Part shown: in pieces, positions 1 through 12,683 of the stretch
How the letters are laid out: the number at the start of each line of letters is the position of its first letter
How positions within the stretch are numbered: position 1 is the stretch's first letter
Origin: Terana coerulea
Lineage: Eukaryota > Basidiomycota > Agaricomycetes > Polyporales > Phanerochaetaceae
Length of the DNA: 64,000 nucleotides
Assembly (NCBI GenBank): GCA_024811115.1
Contig: JAKOGH010000142.1
Location: 62,001-126,000, forward strand
Reading direction: 5' to 3'
Program-made: the position numbers and the translations under genes
The notes under the pieces: generated by a model
Seen by the model: only the letters and a program-made list of their open reading frames with translations
The model's database searches: none
Told to the model about the DNA's origin: nothing

Positions 1-2017
1 GCTTTGAGAATCCGTGGTGCGTCTCCTTACGGAATCGGGAGCGTCCCAAGTAAGCTCAAGAGCGGCCAGTCTATCGCCGTATCTTGCTTCCACAGAGGTT
101 GCGGCGTCGTCTACAAGCGACTGAGTGAAGTTGAGTCGCTCGCGCGCCCCGGATAGGTCTTCTGTCGCTTCATTAAGGCGCGTCTGCATGTAGACTAGAA
201 GATCTTCGCCCATCTCGGTCGTCTGCTGAAGAAGGTCCTCCACCTTCTCGACGTCAATGAGCTCCGGCTCAGATAGTTGACGGGACACCGATAGAAGGTT
301 TTCAAGGATGCGGCGAGGGAATACTTGGGAGTTGCGCTCAGATAGTGAACCGTGGTTGACAGGCTCCTTCGATGCGGTCCTGGGAGAGCAGGGCTGGTGC
401 AAGCTCTCAATCCCCAGCAGTGGGCTTGTCGACTCCAACATCAAAGCGAAGGGCTTGATTGTCCTGGCAGAGGCAGAGGAATGAGACCGAATGCCCTCAA
501 TGCTGCGACCAAAAGCTGTCTTGAACTCGGGTCGGGCAACTTCTACGGCCGTTAGACTATAAAAGCAGTGTTAGACCCGGTCGTGTTGTAGTAGGGCAGT
601 CACGTACCCCCTAGAATTCCGTATCTCTCTTACTGACCCGGTGGCATCGCAGTCCAAAAGAGCTGCTAACAGCTCAATGCTGTGACCATGCTCGGCTGCA
701 ACGTGCAAGCACGTTTCGTCGTCCTGGTCTTTCGCACACAACGGAGCATGGAGGTCAAGGACTAGGTGCCGGACAAATGAGCCGATGGTGACCGGCGACG
801 TGACCTGCGTACGGTGAGCAAGACAATGCAGAGGAGTGCCGTGACCAGAGCGAGCATACAGGCTCATGTCGGCTCCAGCGTTGTACAGAATGTCCAATAC
901 GGCCAGAGAAAGTTCATCTGCTGCCATGCATTCGTGGATGGCGCTCTGTCCATGTGCGTTGGGGTGGTTGACCAAGAAGAGAGGTGAACTTGATGTTGTA
1001 ACTGAAGAACCTCCGGAGAGAAGCGACGAGAGCGTCTCGAGATCTGCAGTCTGGACGGCGGAAATTAAAGGAGCGACCATGGCTAGCATGTCTTCTTTCG
1101 AAGGCTTCAGCGCCAAGCGGGGGTGGCAGGCGATCTGCGGTAGAGTCGAGGGATGGTTCCGAGGTCCGAGAACAGGGTTGCCCTCGTGCTGCACAAACGG
1201 TCAGCATGGCAGGCGCTGACCTGAAGGATGTACGTACGAAGTGTTCTGAGATGCGATGCTTCCGGAGCGCGCTCTCGCAAAGCCAGAGCACCTGTGGATG
1301 CCGCAGGGCGTATTGAATTGATGTCCGGTGGTTCATATCCCGATAGTCAGGCCTGGCGCCATTTTGCAGCTAGCAGGAGATGTCATGAGCACCGGCGTCA
1401 TTCCCCCAAGTAATGTTACACGTACCAGAGCGTGCACTACCTGCACTCGGCCGTCCCGAGCAGCATCTGTCAAAGGAAAATCTGAGCAAAACACTGAGGT
1501 CAAGGTGTAGGAGAATGACCTACACATAAGCGGTGTTGCTCCCGACGCGTCCATTCCGTCAACCGACACCAAGCCCTGGCACTCGTGCAGCAACATCCGT
1601 ACAGCTTCGGGCACATTCAGCCAGGAGGCAAGGCCCAACGGAGTTACGCCATGCATTGCTTCTACCGGCGCGTTCAGCGCGTAGAATGAGACTTTTCGTG
1701 GTGAAGGAGCGCTTTGAGAATTTCGAGACGGTTCTCTAACATGAAAGACGCGTTTGACGCGTCTGCGTGCTCCCACCTAAGTCCGACACGACACTGAGCA
1801 TGAACAAACCCCTCGATATTACAGCGAAAACACACCTATCTCCGGCGATGGCACACGAAACCAGAGTCCGGCCAGCGGAATCCTCTACGTCAATGTCCGT
1901 CGCCGTCTGCAAAGCCTGCTTTACAGTCGCTACATCCGCCTTCGCGGCGGCGTCCAAGAGGGAGATAGCTCGCTGCGCTGAGCTACCGTCGTTCATAGTT
2001 TGGTTGGCAAAAGACAT
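1..2017 (-). CDS. Ankyrin-repeat protein with C-terminal coiled coil, partial (MBF/Swi6-like layout)
   Basis: Multi-exon gene starting at the ATG at 2017 (MSFANQTMNDG) and leaving the window at base 1. Exon 1 is 2017-1836. Spliced segments give ankyrin-type text: VEDSAGRTLVSCAIAGD, HGVTPLGLASWLNVPEAV, DASGATPLM joined to YAARDGRVQVVHAL, then LQNGARPDYRDMNHRTSIQ, SAIHECMAADELSLAVLDIL, SGHGTPLHCLA, DETCLHVAAEHGHSIELLAA and NSRGLTAVEVARPEF. The last part (below about 350) is charged and heptad-like (LIDVEKVEDLLQQTTEMGED), consistent with a coiled coil. Ankyrin repeats followed by a coiled coil is the layout of the non-DNA-binding part of Mbp1/Swi6 cell-cycle factors, but I see no KilA-N/APSES domain, so that link is inference. 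Near 1671-1685 the best ankyrin helix (ENRLEILKALLHHEKS) lies one frame away from the following repeat, so the exon 1/2 junction is uncertain. Confidence 0.7.
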
Positions 2018-2786
2018 GTTCTGAAAGCGTCCAAGAGAGAGTACAGGGAGATGTGAAGTGTGAAGATATGAAAAGCACGGGGAGGAGATGCAAGAGAAGA
2101 GGAGGTCGTGCCAGCGAACGTAACTCGAGAGTAAATAAGCTTCTGTCTTGTCCGTCTGAGAAGTTTTGAGAGTCTATGCACCCTGGGAGCCCGCCCGTCT
2201 CTTTATATACAGACTGGTCCCATCTCAGTAGGGCCGCACACGAGGCAGGATAATGACCATCAGAAGACGCCTTGGGTGTAAACGAGGCTTTAGTCCGCAA
2301 CATGAGGCCGGGTGTAAGCGTGTTGACCGCCTCCGACAATAATGCAGAAATATTCTGGCGCGTAGCGAGGCGACGCCGAGTAGGAGCGGGGAGCGACGGA
2401 AGGTGGTGGTCCATTGTCGAGGTCAAAAGCTGGCCATGTCCTCATCGGCGTACAAACAAGCACAAACAATTAGCGCTGGTCAGTAGCGCTGGAGCGCTCT
2501 GTGAGACTTGCCGACGTCAGACCTTCTTCTGAGGTTCTTGCTGTACAGCCTTCCACCCATCGGGGAATGCGGTGACTATGTTATTGATGATACATATATG
2601 CTGTGCTGAGCACACGAGACAGTGTAGAAATATAGAGAATAATCATTCAATATGCGACTGAGATGCGAGGGATGTGATGCAGTGTGAAGCGTTACATTGG
2701 ATTGTGAATGTATAGAAAGAGAAAGAAAAGGAGACAGACTGTACAGTCCTGGAGAACAGCTGACAATATATACAAAGGAAAGAGGG
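2018..2786. other. Intergenic: ankyrin promoter side and Mex67 3' flank
   Basis: No supported gene. The lower half is the presumed promoter and leader of the minus-strand ankyrin gene. The upper part lies downstream of the Mex67 stop codon and is AT-rich, as expected of a 3' UTR. Confidence 0.6.
2202..2210 (-). promoter_or_regulatory. TATA-like element upstream of the ankyrin gene
   Basis: Read on the minus strand this is TATATAAAG, about 190 bases before the ATG at 2017. The leader between it and the start codon is pyrimidine-rich on the coding strand, which is usual for a fungal promoter and 5' UTR. Confidence 0.4.
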
Positions 2787-5218
2787 TTAAAGGAAGGCTT
2801 CACGAGACAACGTGCCCTGGAATAGAAACTGAGCGAATGCAGCGCACTCGAGTGCTATGCGATGCTCACCTTCACTTGCTCGAAATTCGCCACGGCGCGT
2901 TCAAGATCCCATCCATTCCCCTCAAGGCATTGCACAGAAAAGGCCGCATTAAGACCAGTCCGCTGAGAGACCTGCAAGACGAGTGACCGCTGGGGTTCAG
3001 GCTGAAAGGATTGAGTTACACTCGGTATCACCGACTCCAAATCAAATAGTACGTACAATCTGTGAGAGTGCTTCCTGCAGTTGTGGGGGAATTTGAGCTG
3101 GCTGTGGCGGAGCCGATGAGGTGGCTGTGGCGGGAGCTTGTACTCGTAGCGGGCCTGGCTTCCACGCTTCGTGGTTGGAATACGCTCTCACGACTAGCTG
3201 ATCAGAAAGGATAACGACGTCCCATCCGTTCTGCTTTGCACTGCCCATCGAAGTAGATGAGTCAGACCGACATCCACACGATTTCCTCGGAAAAGATGTA
3301 TCAACGTACCGAGAGCCTTCTGGCGCAGGGGCCAAGATAAACGAACGATCAAATGATCGAATGCCCTCCGAAGGCACTAAAATATTCACATGTAAGGAAT
3401 CTGTTCCTATACTGGCCGGTTGCAGAGGTAAAGTTGACGTACATTCGGTAAATTGACCATGTAAAGTCATGAACAGCACCGTGCCATCAGCATGGGTAAC
3501 TGGCCATGCGTCAACACAGAACTTCTCTGGTGACCCGGCGACATCGTGCTTGGTACTCGGCAGAGTGACCATCGCTTTCACGGCATCCTCGCCACCGACG
3601 TGCATCGTTTTCACCAATCTCTCTCCGCTACTACCCATCCGGCTCAGGTTTCGCGAGCCGCCAATCCCACCGGTCAACCAAGGGGCCCACTCGAGCTTCT
3701 TCTGGTTAGGCATCTCTTTGGAGTGATGATAGCCTTCTACGCGCGCACGATGAGGAATAGCAGTGTTCGCAGAGTGGGAGAAAGTGGCCGAAGGGTGATA
3801 GACGTCTATGAGAGCAGACCGCTGGTTGTCGTAAAATGGGAAGAATCTAAGCGCAGCAGTAATAAGTCGAGGCCAAGAGCCCACGAAAGACATGGTTGAG
3901 CGTACCGCATGAGGAAATTGCTTATAAGAGTACCGTCTACGCCGGTGACGAAAGGGGGCATCATGTCGTGGGGAAAGGTGGTTGCGGTGGGCCGACTGAT
4001 TGCTGCCTCTGAAGTCGATGCCTGGGGTACGTCAAAGGCGATCTTCACAATCGCTTCTTGGTCCAGCATTTCTAAGGATGGGAGCCGCCGCGCAATTTCA
4101 CTACGACGCTATCAACTAATGGGACGCGAGAACTAGCGGCCAAACTAACCTCTTGTACTTCTCCGCCCGATTGTTCTGATACTCCAGCTCTCGAATTGGA
4201 TTTCCCATAAGAACCAGTTCTCTGAGGTGTTCCAATCTGCCCTTCTTCCCAGAGATACTCTCCAAGTCCCTCCACATCTTGAGCTGGTTTCCTTCTAACG
4301 AAAGGTTTGCCAACTTCGGCATGTAGTGCGGTAGGGTTTGAATTAGGACACCGTTGGTTATCCCGTTATATGCCATGGACAGGGTTTGTACCTTCGGAAG
4401 CATCAGCATATATGGGCATCGCATGGAGCGTTTGCATACCTCAGGTTTCAACTGCCCGGCAAGTTTGAAAATCACGGCTGCCTCTCTGGACGATGATCCG
4501 GGGGCTCCTGGAGGAATGAGTCGATGCTCTTTGACGAAATCGTCGTCCAGCATTCGCTAGGGTTGTGTGAGAATGGGAATAGTATAAATTGGCTGAGACT
4601 TACCTCTAAGTTGAGATAACGAGCCTCAGGGTTCCACCTCTTCTTGACAAACTCTCTCCATAGCTCAACAACCTTAGAGCCGACCGTTGGACGGGGCGAA
4701 CTTGTCCCGTTTAACGAGATAGCATTCCTACGTATCCTCCCCCCCGTCGCCCCAACCTTCGAAGCCCCCCGTATATTCAAACCATCCGGGCTAGCTCCAG
4801 CGGCAGCTATCCGTGCAGAAGTCTTGGATTATGGAGAGTGGAGGAGACGACAGAGGAGGGGGACGAGCAAATGAAGAACGTAAGCTTGGTGTACTCGCAA
4901 TAGAACAGCAAGGGCGCCCGAGGCGTGCAGCATACCCCTCCTGAACGACTAAACAAGGTGAGAAAACGAGCTGCTATTTACCATAGGACTGCGTGTTGAG
5001 GAGCCTGGCTGATCTTTGCCGAGCAAGAGGTCGGCGCCGCGGGGGCGATGTGAGCTTCGGAGCTTGTGGTTTGATGCCTTCTGGTGGCCCTTCCGGCCTC
5101 CTGGCTTGTCGGTCGCATCGCGCATTCGGGTGTCTGAGTCCATAAGCCCTGCTTTGCGGAGAGCATTGGCTGCGATTGCCCGACTGCCTGTGACCGGTGG
5201 CGCAGGAGTTGACAGCAT
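2787..5218 (-). CDS. mex67: mRNA export receptor Mex67/NXF1 (TAP) family
   Basis: Carries mature mRNA through the nuclear pore, working with Mtr2/p15. The multi-exon ORF starts at 5218 ([20 protein letters not shown]). Domains in order: a basic N-terminal tail; a leucine-rich-repeat segment near 4550-4140 ([31 protein letters not shown]); an NTF2-like domain near 4020-3060 ([58 protein letters not shown]); and a C-terminal UBA-like TAP-C domain ([31 protein letters not shown]). I place the stop at 2787: an intron after EQVK (GTGAGC...CTCAG) joins to [13 protein letters not shown], which matches the GxLPxEAF ending of the family better than the unspliced VSIA stop near 2855. The gene is divergent from the AT-hook gene across a 0.6-kb shared upstream region. 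Confidence 0.93.
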
Positions 5219-5820
5219 TGGCTAAGCTGCTTGCAGACCCTGTCCCACGTAGAGTGATGAGGTGAGTGTCAACGAGTGGAACGCGCTGCTGCTTCGATAG
5301 CGTGGCACGAAGGGGGATGCTCGAGACTCACGTGAGTGTGGAAGTTGAAGTTGTGGTCGGAGGCTCGAGCGCAGTGGCGGTAAAGGCAAGACCGTCGCGG
5401 AGCCGGCAAATACGGAGCCTACGAGTCACGTCACGGTCGTCACGATTGCCACCTATTCCTCTGTCACGATGTGTTGCAACGGTGCTCGTCACGCATCACG
5501 CGCGTCACGGCTGTCACAGCCCCGATTGTCCTGTTGTTGTTGCAGCGGCCGAGCATCAAGCACAGCGGTCTCACAGGAACAGGTGTTGCCTGTGCACTCT
5601 CTGAGTCTTTTCTCTAAGTCTTTTTATGGCTTGTTGGCTCGAGTTGTGTTGCCAGGGTGCGCAAGCCATGCCAAGCTTGTTGGCCGAAACGGGAATTGTT
5701 GTTGTCGCGAAACGTTCCCACGGTATTTCCTGAGTCGCAAACATCCTTGGAAATTGAGCACCTCCCTTTTCCTGCTTTTTATTCTCTGCTTGGCTGTAAT
5801 TCCCTGCTGCTCTCCGAAAA
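5219..5820. promoter_or_regulatory. Shared divergent promoter (Mex67 / AT-hook gene) with GTCAC cluster
   Basis: Non-coding region between two start codons facing away from each other. It contains a 12-bp palindrome ACTCACGTGAGT with a CACGTG E-box core at 5326-5337. Between about 5424 and 5517 there are seven GTCAC pentamers, most of them followed by G. The spacing is irregular and all copies lie in the same orientation. This looks like a cluster of transcription-factor sites; the factor is not known to me. Confidence 0.5.
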
Positions 5821-8054
5821 ATGGAGCAACAGTTATATCTACCCCTGTCTGCCGCCCTACATGGTCCTCCCCAGCCGACCCATACCTCTCATCAATCACA
5901 CTATACTTCTTCCTATCCGGCTCATGCCCAACCATCGACGACGAATGGCGCACAACATACCCAACGAGAGGAGGAGGAAGAGGAGGAAGACGACGACGAC
6001 GTAGTCGAAGAAGAGCTTGATCACAACCAACGAGATCACCAGTCACCAATTGTGCAATCTTCTCATACTACCGTTGTCCAACCATCCAAGTCGTCTGGGT
6101 GTGTGCATTTCACTGATGCGCCAGAGGGCACCATTGTCATACTTTAACCCATTCGTGTCTCGCAAGCCCTTCCATATCCGCCGGCATACCCCAGTACAGC
6201 GTGCAAAGCCAACCCACTGTACGAGAACAGGACACTTCCCAAGACCAGACCGATGACAGCAAACGTAAACCCGGAAGACCACGAGGTTCTCGAAACCGCA
6301 AGCAGAAAGCTTCCACAAGTTCAACAAGCAAAGCGCCAGCAGGCTCCCAACATCCAGGATTTTATCAATACCCTCCCGCTCCAGGGGGGTCATCGCGAAG
6401 CGAATTTTACGATTTTCAGTGGCGAGCATTGAACCTCTGTTCTGAATTCTACAACGCAGCAGAGGAGTTGATTGTCTGTACCTTAGTTCAGTTGCTAATG
6501 ACATTCGGTATACTGAGTACTCGACTTGCAGAAGGGTGCCGCTCCGTTGGTAATTGCTCAATGTTACCACTCTGGCCCTGCCACGAAAATCGACCCGTTA
6601 GCCCTGATTGCGGAAGCCAAGCGGGTTTGTGATACCCTTGTACGCTCTTGAGCCGCCCTTCTGGTCACCTTGGGGGCTGATGAACCCTTATATTGTGTAG
6701 CTTGCCAATCCTAGTGCATTAGCAGGACAACCGCCTCCGGCTACAGCGACTTACGGTGTACCAGCCTATGCCCCAATTGCACCGCCACCGACGCCAGGAT
6801 CGGCCACTGTCCATGGGACGTCAAACGCCAGCAGCTCGATGATCAACAATCCTCAGTCGTTCATTATGCCTCTAAGTGCCCCTGGAATGCCTCCCGCGCC
6901 GGGATATCCACCTCAGAGCTACTACCCGACAAGCTACCCGCCTCCTCCCGGCTCACGTTATCCCACCACGCCATATTATTCGTACCCGCCTCAGCCCGCG
7001 CCGTATTATGCGCCGCCGACTCAACCACAACCCCCGCCGTGCCCAGTTCTGCTATAGCCCCAGCCCCAGCACCCGCCCCCACCACATCGAACGTTCCCGC
7101 ACCTATCCCTACCCCTGTTCCCGCGCCTGCGCCTGCGCCCCCTGTCTCTGCTGAGCCATCGTCTTCTACGTCTTCGACGGCGCCGACAGCGCCACCTCCG
7201 CCACCACAAGTGACAGGTTTATCTGCCTTCAGTGCGGCCACCGGCAATGCAGCTCCTGGAGGGACGCAAGGCGCTTGGTCGACGGAAGAGACGGATAGAT
7301 TGACGAAACTTGCAGAACAGAGCAGACAGATGGGTGGAAACCAGAATCGAGGCGAGATTGAATGGGACTGGGTGGTGCAGCAGTGGGGTAACAGTCGCAC
7401 AAGGTACGTGCTCATTCGACGATTCTCGTTCACGATATTAACAACGCTTTCAGGCATCAGATTTTATTGAAGGCAACTGCGCTGGGTCTCAAGGAAAGCA
7501 CCACTCGCGGTACCAAGAGACGTCGGGATGCAGACGGGGTTGCGACTGACACCAACCAGCGGAACCCACCTGCCCCACCACATCAGTCGATAGCGCCTCA
7601 ACAGCCCACTATGCACCAGTACTCGCAGCCAGCGTATGCACCACCTCCCCAAGCGACAGTCAACGTCCATGCTCCATCACCCGCACAGAGTTCCGCGACA
7701 TCCAACCCTCCCTCCGCCCAGGCCTCACCCGCGACCCAGCCAATGCGCCCTCCGTCATCAAACATACAGAACAGCCTCAACCCGCCACGACAAGCGCCCG
7801 CTTGGCCGATGCCCATCGTTGCGACTACCCAATCTCCCATCATCTCGCAAAGCCAGCTGGACAGCGCACAGACTGCATACTACCGACGTCCTCAACAGCC
7901 ATCATACCCTACCGCTGGTCCATCACCCACACAAGCATCGCCTAGCATGCGTCCACTATCGTCACACGGAGCCGCAGGGTCGACACACCAGTACATGTAC
8001 AGGCCGAATGGCGCTACCGCGCAGCCAAGGCGGGAAAATGGAATTGGGCAATGA
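5821..8054 (+). CDS. AT-hook, proline-rich protein with Myb/SANT-like segment (putative chromatin/transcription factor)
   Basis: Starts MEQQLYLPLSAALHG, followed by a Glu/Asp run (REEEEEEEDDDD). An intron with donor at the GTGTGT after KSSG joins PSISAGIPQYSVQSQPT and then an AT-hook core KRKPGRPRGSRNRK, which binds the AT-rich minor groove. Next come a helical stretch (SEFYDFQWRALNLCSEFYNA, then KGAAPLVIAQCYHSG, IDPLALIAEAKRVCDTL), a long Pro/Tyr/Gln-rich region, a Myb-like helix set (GAWSTEETDRLTKLAEQS, IEWDWVVQQWGNSRTR, HQILLKATALGLKE) and a Pro/Ser/Gln-rich tail ending PRRENGIGQ. As sequenced, the frame breaks by one base at the C5 run 7031-7035: the upstream frame stops soon after, while the downstream frame carries the rest of the protein. 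Nuclear role inferred from the AT-hook. Confidence 0.8.
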
Positions 8055-8528
8055 AGAGCCTCGATATACTGGAATCATCCTCATCTCCATGTTGTTTGCC
8101 TCACACAGATCTTTGGACATCGGTTATTTCATTGTTTGGTTTATACCGAAGGTCTCTCTGCAGCAGTCACTGCCCTCAATGCTACTAATATTCACTATAT
8201 TTACTCGTTTCCATCTAACCCGTGCTTTACTGTAGTTTACTCCCTGGTTGCTCTGTTCAAAGTTTATCACAGTGTATCTTTTGTGCTCCTTAGATTTTCT
8301 GACCATATACTCAGTCGGTTTCTCTGGATCAATCGTCCAGGTTTGAGCATGCTACCCCGCGGAGTTGCTCATGTAACGCGCGATGTCGGAGGGCGCCTGT
8401 TCGCGCTCCTGTGCTTCCTCATGACCGTCGCGTTGCCTGTGCCCACAACTGTAACCGTGCGCAATACGACGTGTTGAACTCCTTCAGAGGCCGCAAACTC
8501 TACTCGACGAGGCACTTTACAGGCAGTG
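8055..8528. other. Intergenic: AT-hook 3' flank and Vps39 promoter
   Basis: About 470 bases with no supported gene. The first part is T-rich and probably 3' UTR; the second part precedes the Vps39 ATG at 8529. Short ORFs here have no recognisable features. Confidence 0.6.
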
Positions 8529-11500
8529 ATGGCTCCTTTCGCAAGCCCCCGACTTGTGCTCTCTGGATTTAAGGAGCGGATCGAAGCTCTAACCGTGCAA
8601 GGCATAGGTCATGTTTGCTACGACGAGCTTTCCAGCTAACCCAGAGATTTGCAGGCGATAAGCTGTACATTGGCACTGCACTTGGAAACCTTCATGTGTA
8701 CAATGTCGAACCTACGCTTCGTGAGTGACGCTCTCGCTGCAGTACGGCGTCCGCAATCCCGCTCAAGCCGCTGGCATGACGGTAGACGAGGAGGGACATG
8801 ATGCAGAACTTATTGAAGTGAGGAAAAGTCTGGGAAAGAAGGCCATAGAGCAATTAGCCTATATCCCGGATGTCAACTCGCTCGCTGTCCTCACAGGTAT
8901 GTCCGCACCTTCCCTTACCCGACGGAAGCTTACAGCCAGTTGCAGACTCCATCGTGACACTCTATCCCATACCCGGCTTCGCACCTCCCACTCCACTTGC
9001 GAAGACGAAGACCGCGCTTTCCTTTGCTCTGTACACGACCATTCAACATGCTGAAGCTCCCCGAGTAGCAAGCCCGGTGGAGGGCAAGAACCCGAAGAGC
9101 GCTGGCGTACCCGTTGTGGTCACCTACCTGGCAGTGGGATGTCGAAGGAAGGTGGTTATCTACAGCTGGAAGGATGGCGAAGCGCAGGATGTTATAGTAC
9201 GCCTCCGTTCCCCAGCATTGTGCTCGTAGGCTAACTAGGCTATAGGAGACCCCGCTTCCCCATTCGCCTAGGACCATGGTCTTCGTTAACGGCGAGACCA
9301 TTTGTTTCGGATATTCTCCGACAGACTATGTCTTATACTCTCTCAAGATGAAAAGCGTCGTTGAGGTTATTACGCCAACACATGCTACGATATCTTCGAC
9401 TGGACTTGGGAACATGGGCATAGGTGCCCTCAGTGGACTGGGCGGATATATCGGCCTTGGCGCAAAGGCCAAACCTTGTGCCCTAAGAGTAAATGAAAAG
9501 GAGGGTTTTATCGCAAAGGACAGTGAGTCAGTAACTTACACTTTCCAGAAACGTCCGTGCTGAGGGTTTCTAGATAATGGTATATTCATTGGCGAGGACG
9601 GGAAGCCTTCGCGACCGTCCACCATAGATTGGCCCGCCCCTCCAGAAGAGATCGGTGAGTACCATTTTACATTGGGCTAGTCACTTACCAACACTTCTTC
9701 AGCCTTTGTGAAGCCATACATTGTCTCCGTCCTACCCCCAGGGTCTGTGCCCACATCTCACGTTGACGGACCGTCGGCTTCGGGAGGCAGCACGTCATTT
9801 GTACCATCTTCCGTCGTCGAAATACGGTCCTCGCTCTCACTGCTCCCTTCACAAATGTTTCCTGTCCCTTCCGCATCGACCCCCAACCCAACCACTCCTC
9901 CTACCTCGCCTCCTCCTCCTTTGGTCCATGTTGGCCGTCTGCTCACCGCTTCACCAATCGCCAAATCCCCCGTCTATCTCACAACAACTCCAACAGAGCG
10001 CTCTGCGGCCACTGCCGCAGGCACTACAATATGGGCGTTCCACATGAAACCCTGGGGAGAGCAGGTTGACGAATTGGTTGAGGTAGGGTCTTACGCAGAC
10101 GCTCTAGCTTTACTGGAGAACGTCGATCAGGCTTTGCTACCCGACAAGGTTAGTGAATATTCTGCATATTATGGTGGACGCACGACCTAAGCCCTTTCAC
10201 GTAATGCAGGACTCCAGAATTCGAGTCGTCCGAGCACTGTACGCAGTCTCGCAATTCCGCTCAGCAAAGTTTACGGACGCAATGAACGCTTTTCTCGAGC
10301 TCAACATCAACCCTGCCAAGGTCGTCGCGCTGTATCCCGAAACCATTGCCGGCAGGCTTTCTGTTCCCGAGGATGAATGGATCCCATTGTTTGGTGGCCC
10401 TGCTAAGCCCCCGAAGTCGGATACTGCGTCTGTCAATGAATCACCGGAACCTAAGGTTGGGGAAAGTGAGTCTCAACCCGGTTCCAAAGAGCCTACTAGG
10501 TCTCCCTCTCCTCAAGGATCTGTACGCGGGCTCCTGAGGACAGGCCTTGAATCCCTCAAGGGGGCCGCGAAGAGAGAAGATGACATTGACACAGCCTCTA
10601 TCAAAGCCAAGAAAAAGACTGTGAGAATAGTTAATAGCTCTGGTACTTCTTCGCTTACACTTGCCCTAGTCGAGTTCCGCAAGTCCATTGAGGAGCTCAT
10701 GCGCTACCTGTCGGACCGACGACCGAAGGTTTCTGGTGCATTAGAGGCATTACATATAACTACTGCGCAAGCCCATGAAATGCCTTTCCTATCCACAGCA
10801 TCCAAAGAGGATGTTTTCGCTCTCCCAGATGCGCCGCTGCCGTCTCTGACCCCGGAGCAGCTCATTCGCTTCGCACAGATTGTGGACACTGCGCTATTCA
10901 AGAGCTACCTCCTCGTACGACCAGGCTTGCTGGCTCCACTCTGCAGAGTAGGGAATTGGTGCGAAGTCTCTGAAGTGGAACAAGTGTTACTGGAGAGAGA
11001 GGTCAGTTTGCGTCATGAACGTAGCGAACCGTTGTCTCACTCAGCATCCAGAAATTCTCGGAGCTCATCTACCTCTACAATGGGAAGAAAATGCACAGCA
11101 AAGCATTGGATCTTCTCAAGCGGTAGGATTTACGTCTTCAAGCTTCCGCCTCAATGCATACTGACTCTCCTGCTCAGCCTTAGTGAGAAAGAGACGGACA
11201 TGAGGGACAAGCTCGGGCCTACCGTGACCTACCTGCAGAGATTAGGAACAGAACATATGGATTTGACGTTCGAATACTCCCGCTGGGTACTGGATCAGAA
11301 CGTGGATATCGGATTTGAGGTGCGCCTCTTGCAACCATGAGATGCACCATGGAGATTGACATAGAGGAAAACAAGATCTTTACTTCAGAAGAGGTGGAAC
11401 TGCCGCGGCAGTCTGTTGCCGATTTCCTGGAGCAAGTCGACCCTGCTATCTGCTCCTAGATACATCGAGTTCCTCGTCGCTGAACGAGGGGAAGAATCTG

Positions 11501-12498
11501 CCGCGTTTCACAATCGTCTCGCAGAATTATACCTAAAGATGACTTTGGCCGCAAAGTCGAGAGGTGATAACGGTAAGCATATTGTGTCAGTGAACTTAAG
11601 CCAGTGCACCTACTTATTAATCGGCAGAAGCGAGGCAGGCGATGAAAGCCAAGCTCCTGAAGTTCATTGACACCACGAGTCATTACGAGACTGATAGGTT
11701 GTACGGGTTGCTACCCTCTGATGGTACGTACTTATGCAAGGAGCACGTTCAGCATGCTGATTGTGAGCAGACCTGTTCGAAGCCAAAGCAATCCTACTGG
11801 GGCGACTGGGCCGCCACGATAACGCTTTGGAGATATATGTATACCGCTTGCAAGATTTTGCAAAGGCAGAAGAGTAAGAACACATCGCCATATCTGATTC
11901 TTCGTGTGTTGACCTGTTTCGCAGTTACTGCAAACGTATATACCATCTTAGCACCGAGACGCAGAACATCTTCCTCACGTTGCTGCGCATATACTTGCGA
12001 CCTACCCAGAAGACAACTGTTGATCTGCTCACACCCGCTTTAGACTTGATTGCTCGCCACAGTCCACGGCTGGACGAGATCGAGACGTTGCAGATTCTCC
12101 CTCCGATGGTCTCAGCGAAAGACGTTAGCAGGTTCCTCGTTGAAGCACTCCGCGCCCCTATCTTCGACACTCACGTCGTGCGGGAGATCAGTAAAGCCCG
12201 AGACGAGCAAGTCGCACGGCGACTCATGTACCTCGACAATAAGCGGGTGAAAGTGACTGACAGCCGAATGTTAGTGTTGTCCATTCTGCTCTATTTCAAC
12301 TCACTTAGCTGCGTGCATACAGATGTCCTGAGTGTCACAAGCGCATCGGCCACAGTGTGATTGCGGTGCACGCACCGAGGTTAGTGAGAATCGCTGTTCG
12401 GTAGAATGTATACTTATGCGGCGTACGACAGAGGCGAGGTGACACATTATCAATGTCGCGAAGCGTTTTCGAGAAGGTTGAAGGAGTTACGGCCATGA
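8529..12498 (+). CDS. vps39: Vps39/Vam6, HOPS complex subunit (vacuolar fusion)
   Basis: A HOPS tethering subunit that binds Ypt7/Rab7 at the vacuole and endosome. Start chosen at 8529 (MAPFASPRLVLSGFKERIEA); the first intron then joins GIGDKLYIGTALGNLHVYNV, the opening blades of a CNH domain. The CNH region continues through AIEQLAYIPDVNSLAVLT, VAVGCRRK-like blades, SPRTMVFVNGETICFGYSP and NGIFIGEDGKPSRPSTIDW. Low-complexity Ser/Pro inserts follow, then the alpha-helical clathrin-repeat half (RVVRALYAVSQFRSAKFTDA, RYIEFLVAERGEESAAFHNR, IYHLSTETQNIFLTLLRIYL). The C-terminus has the zinc-knuckle pattern CPECHKRIGHSVIAVHAP, spliced to GEVTHYQCREAFSRRLKELR, stop at 12498. Many short introns. Full family length, no obvious damage. 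Confidence 0.93.
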
Positions 12499-12683
12499 CG
12501 GACTATCGCTTTATCCATACTGTCGTGACTATCCCGCCGCGCATGCATTATAGTGAGCACCTTGCATTGAACACCGCCATTCGGGCGAAAGTGATTCAAC
12601 GGTAATACAGTAATGTTTATAATCTACAAATCCGCGAGTCCGTGTATGATCAGCGTCCAGAGAGCTACAGATGTACTTGCCCA

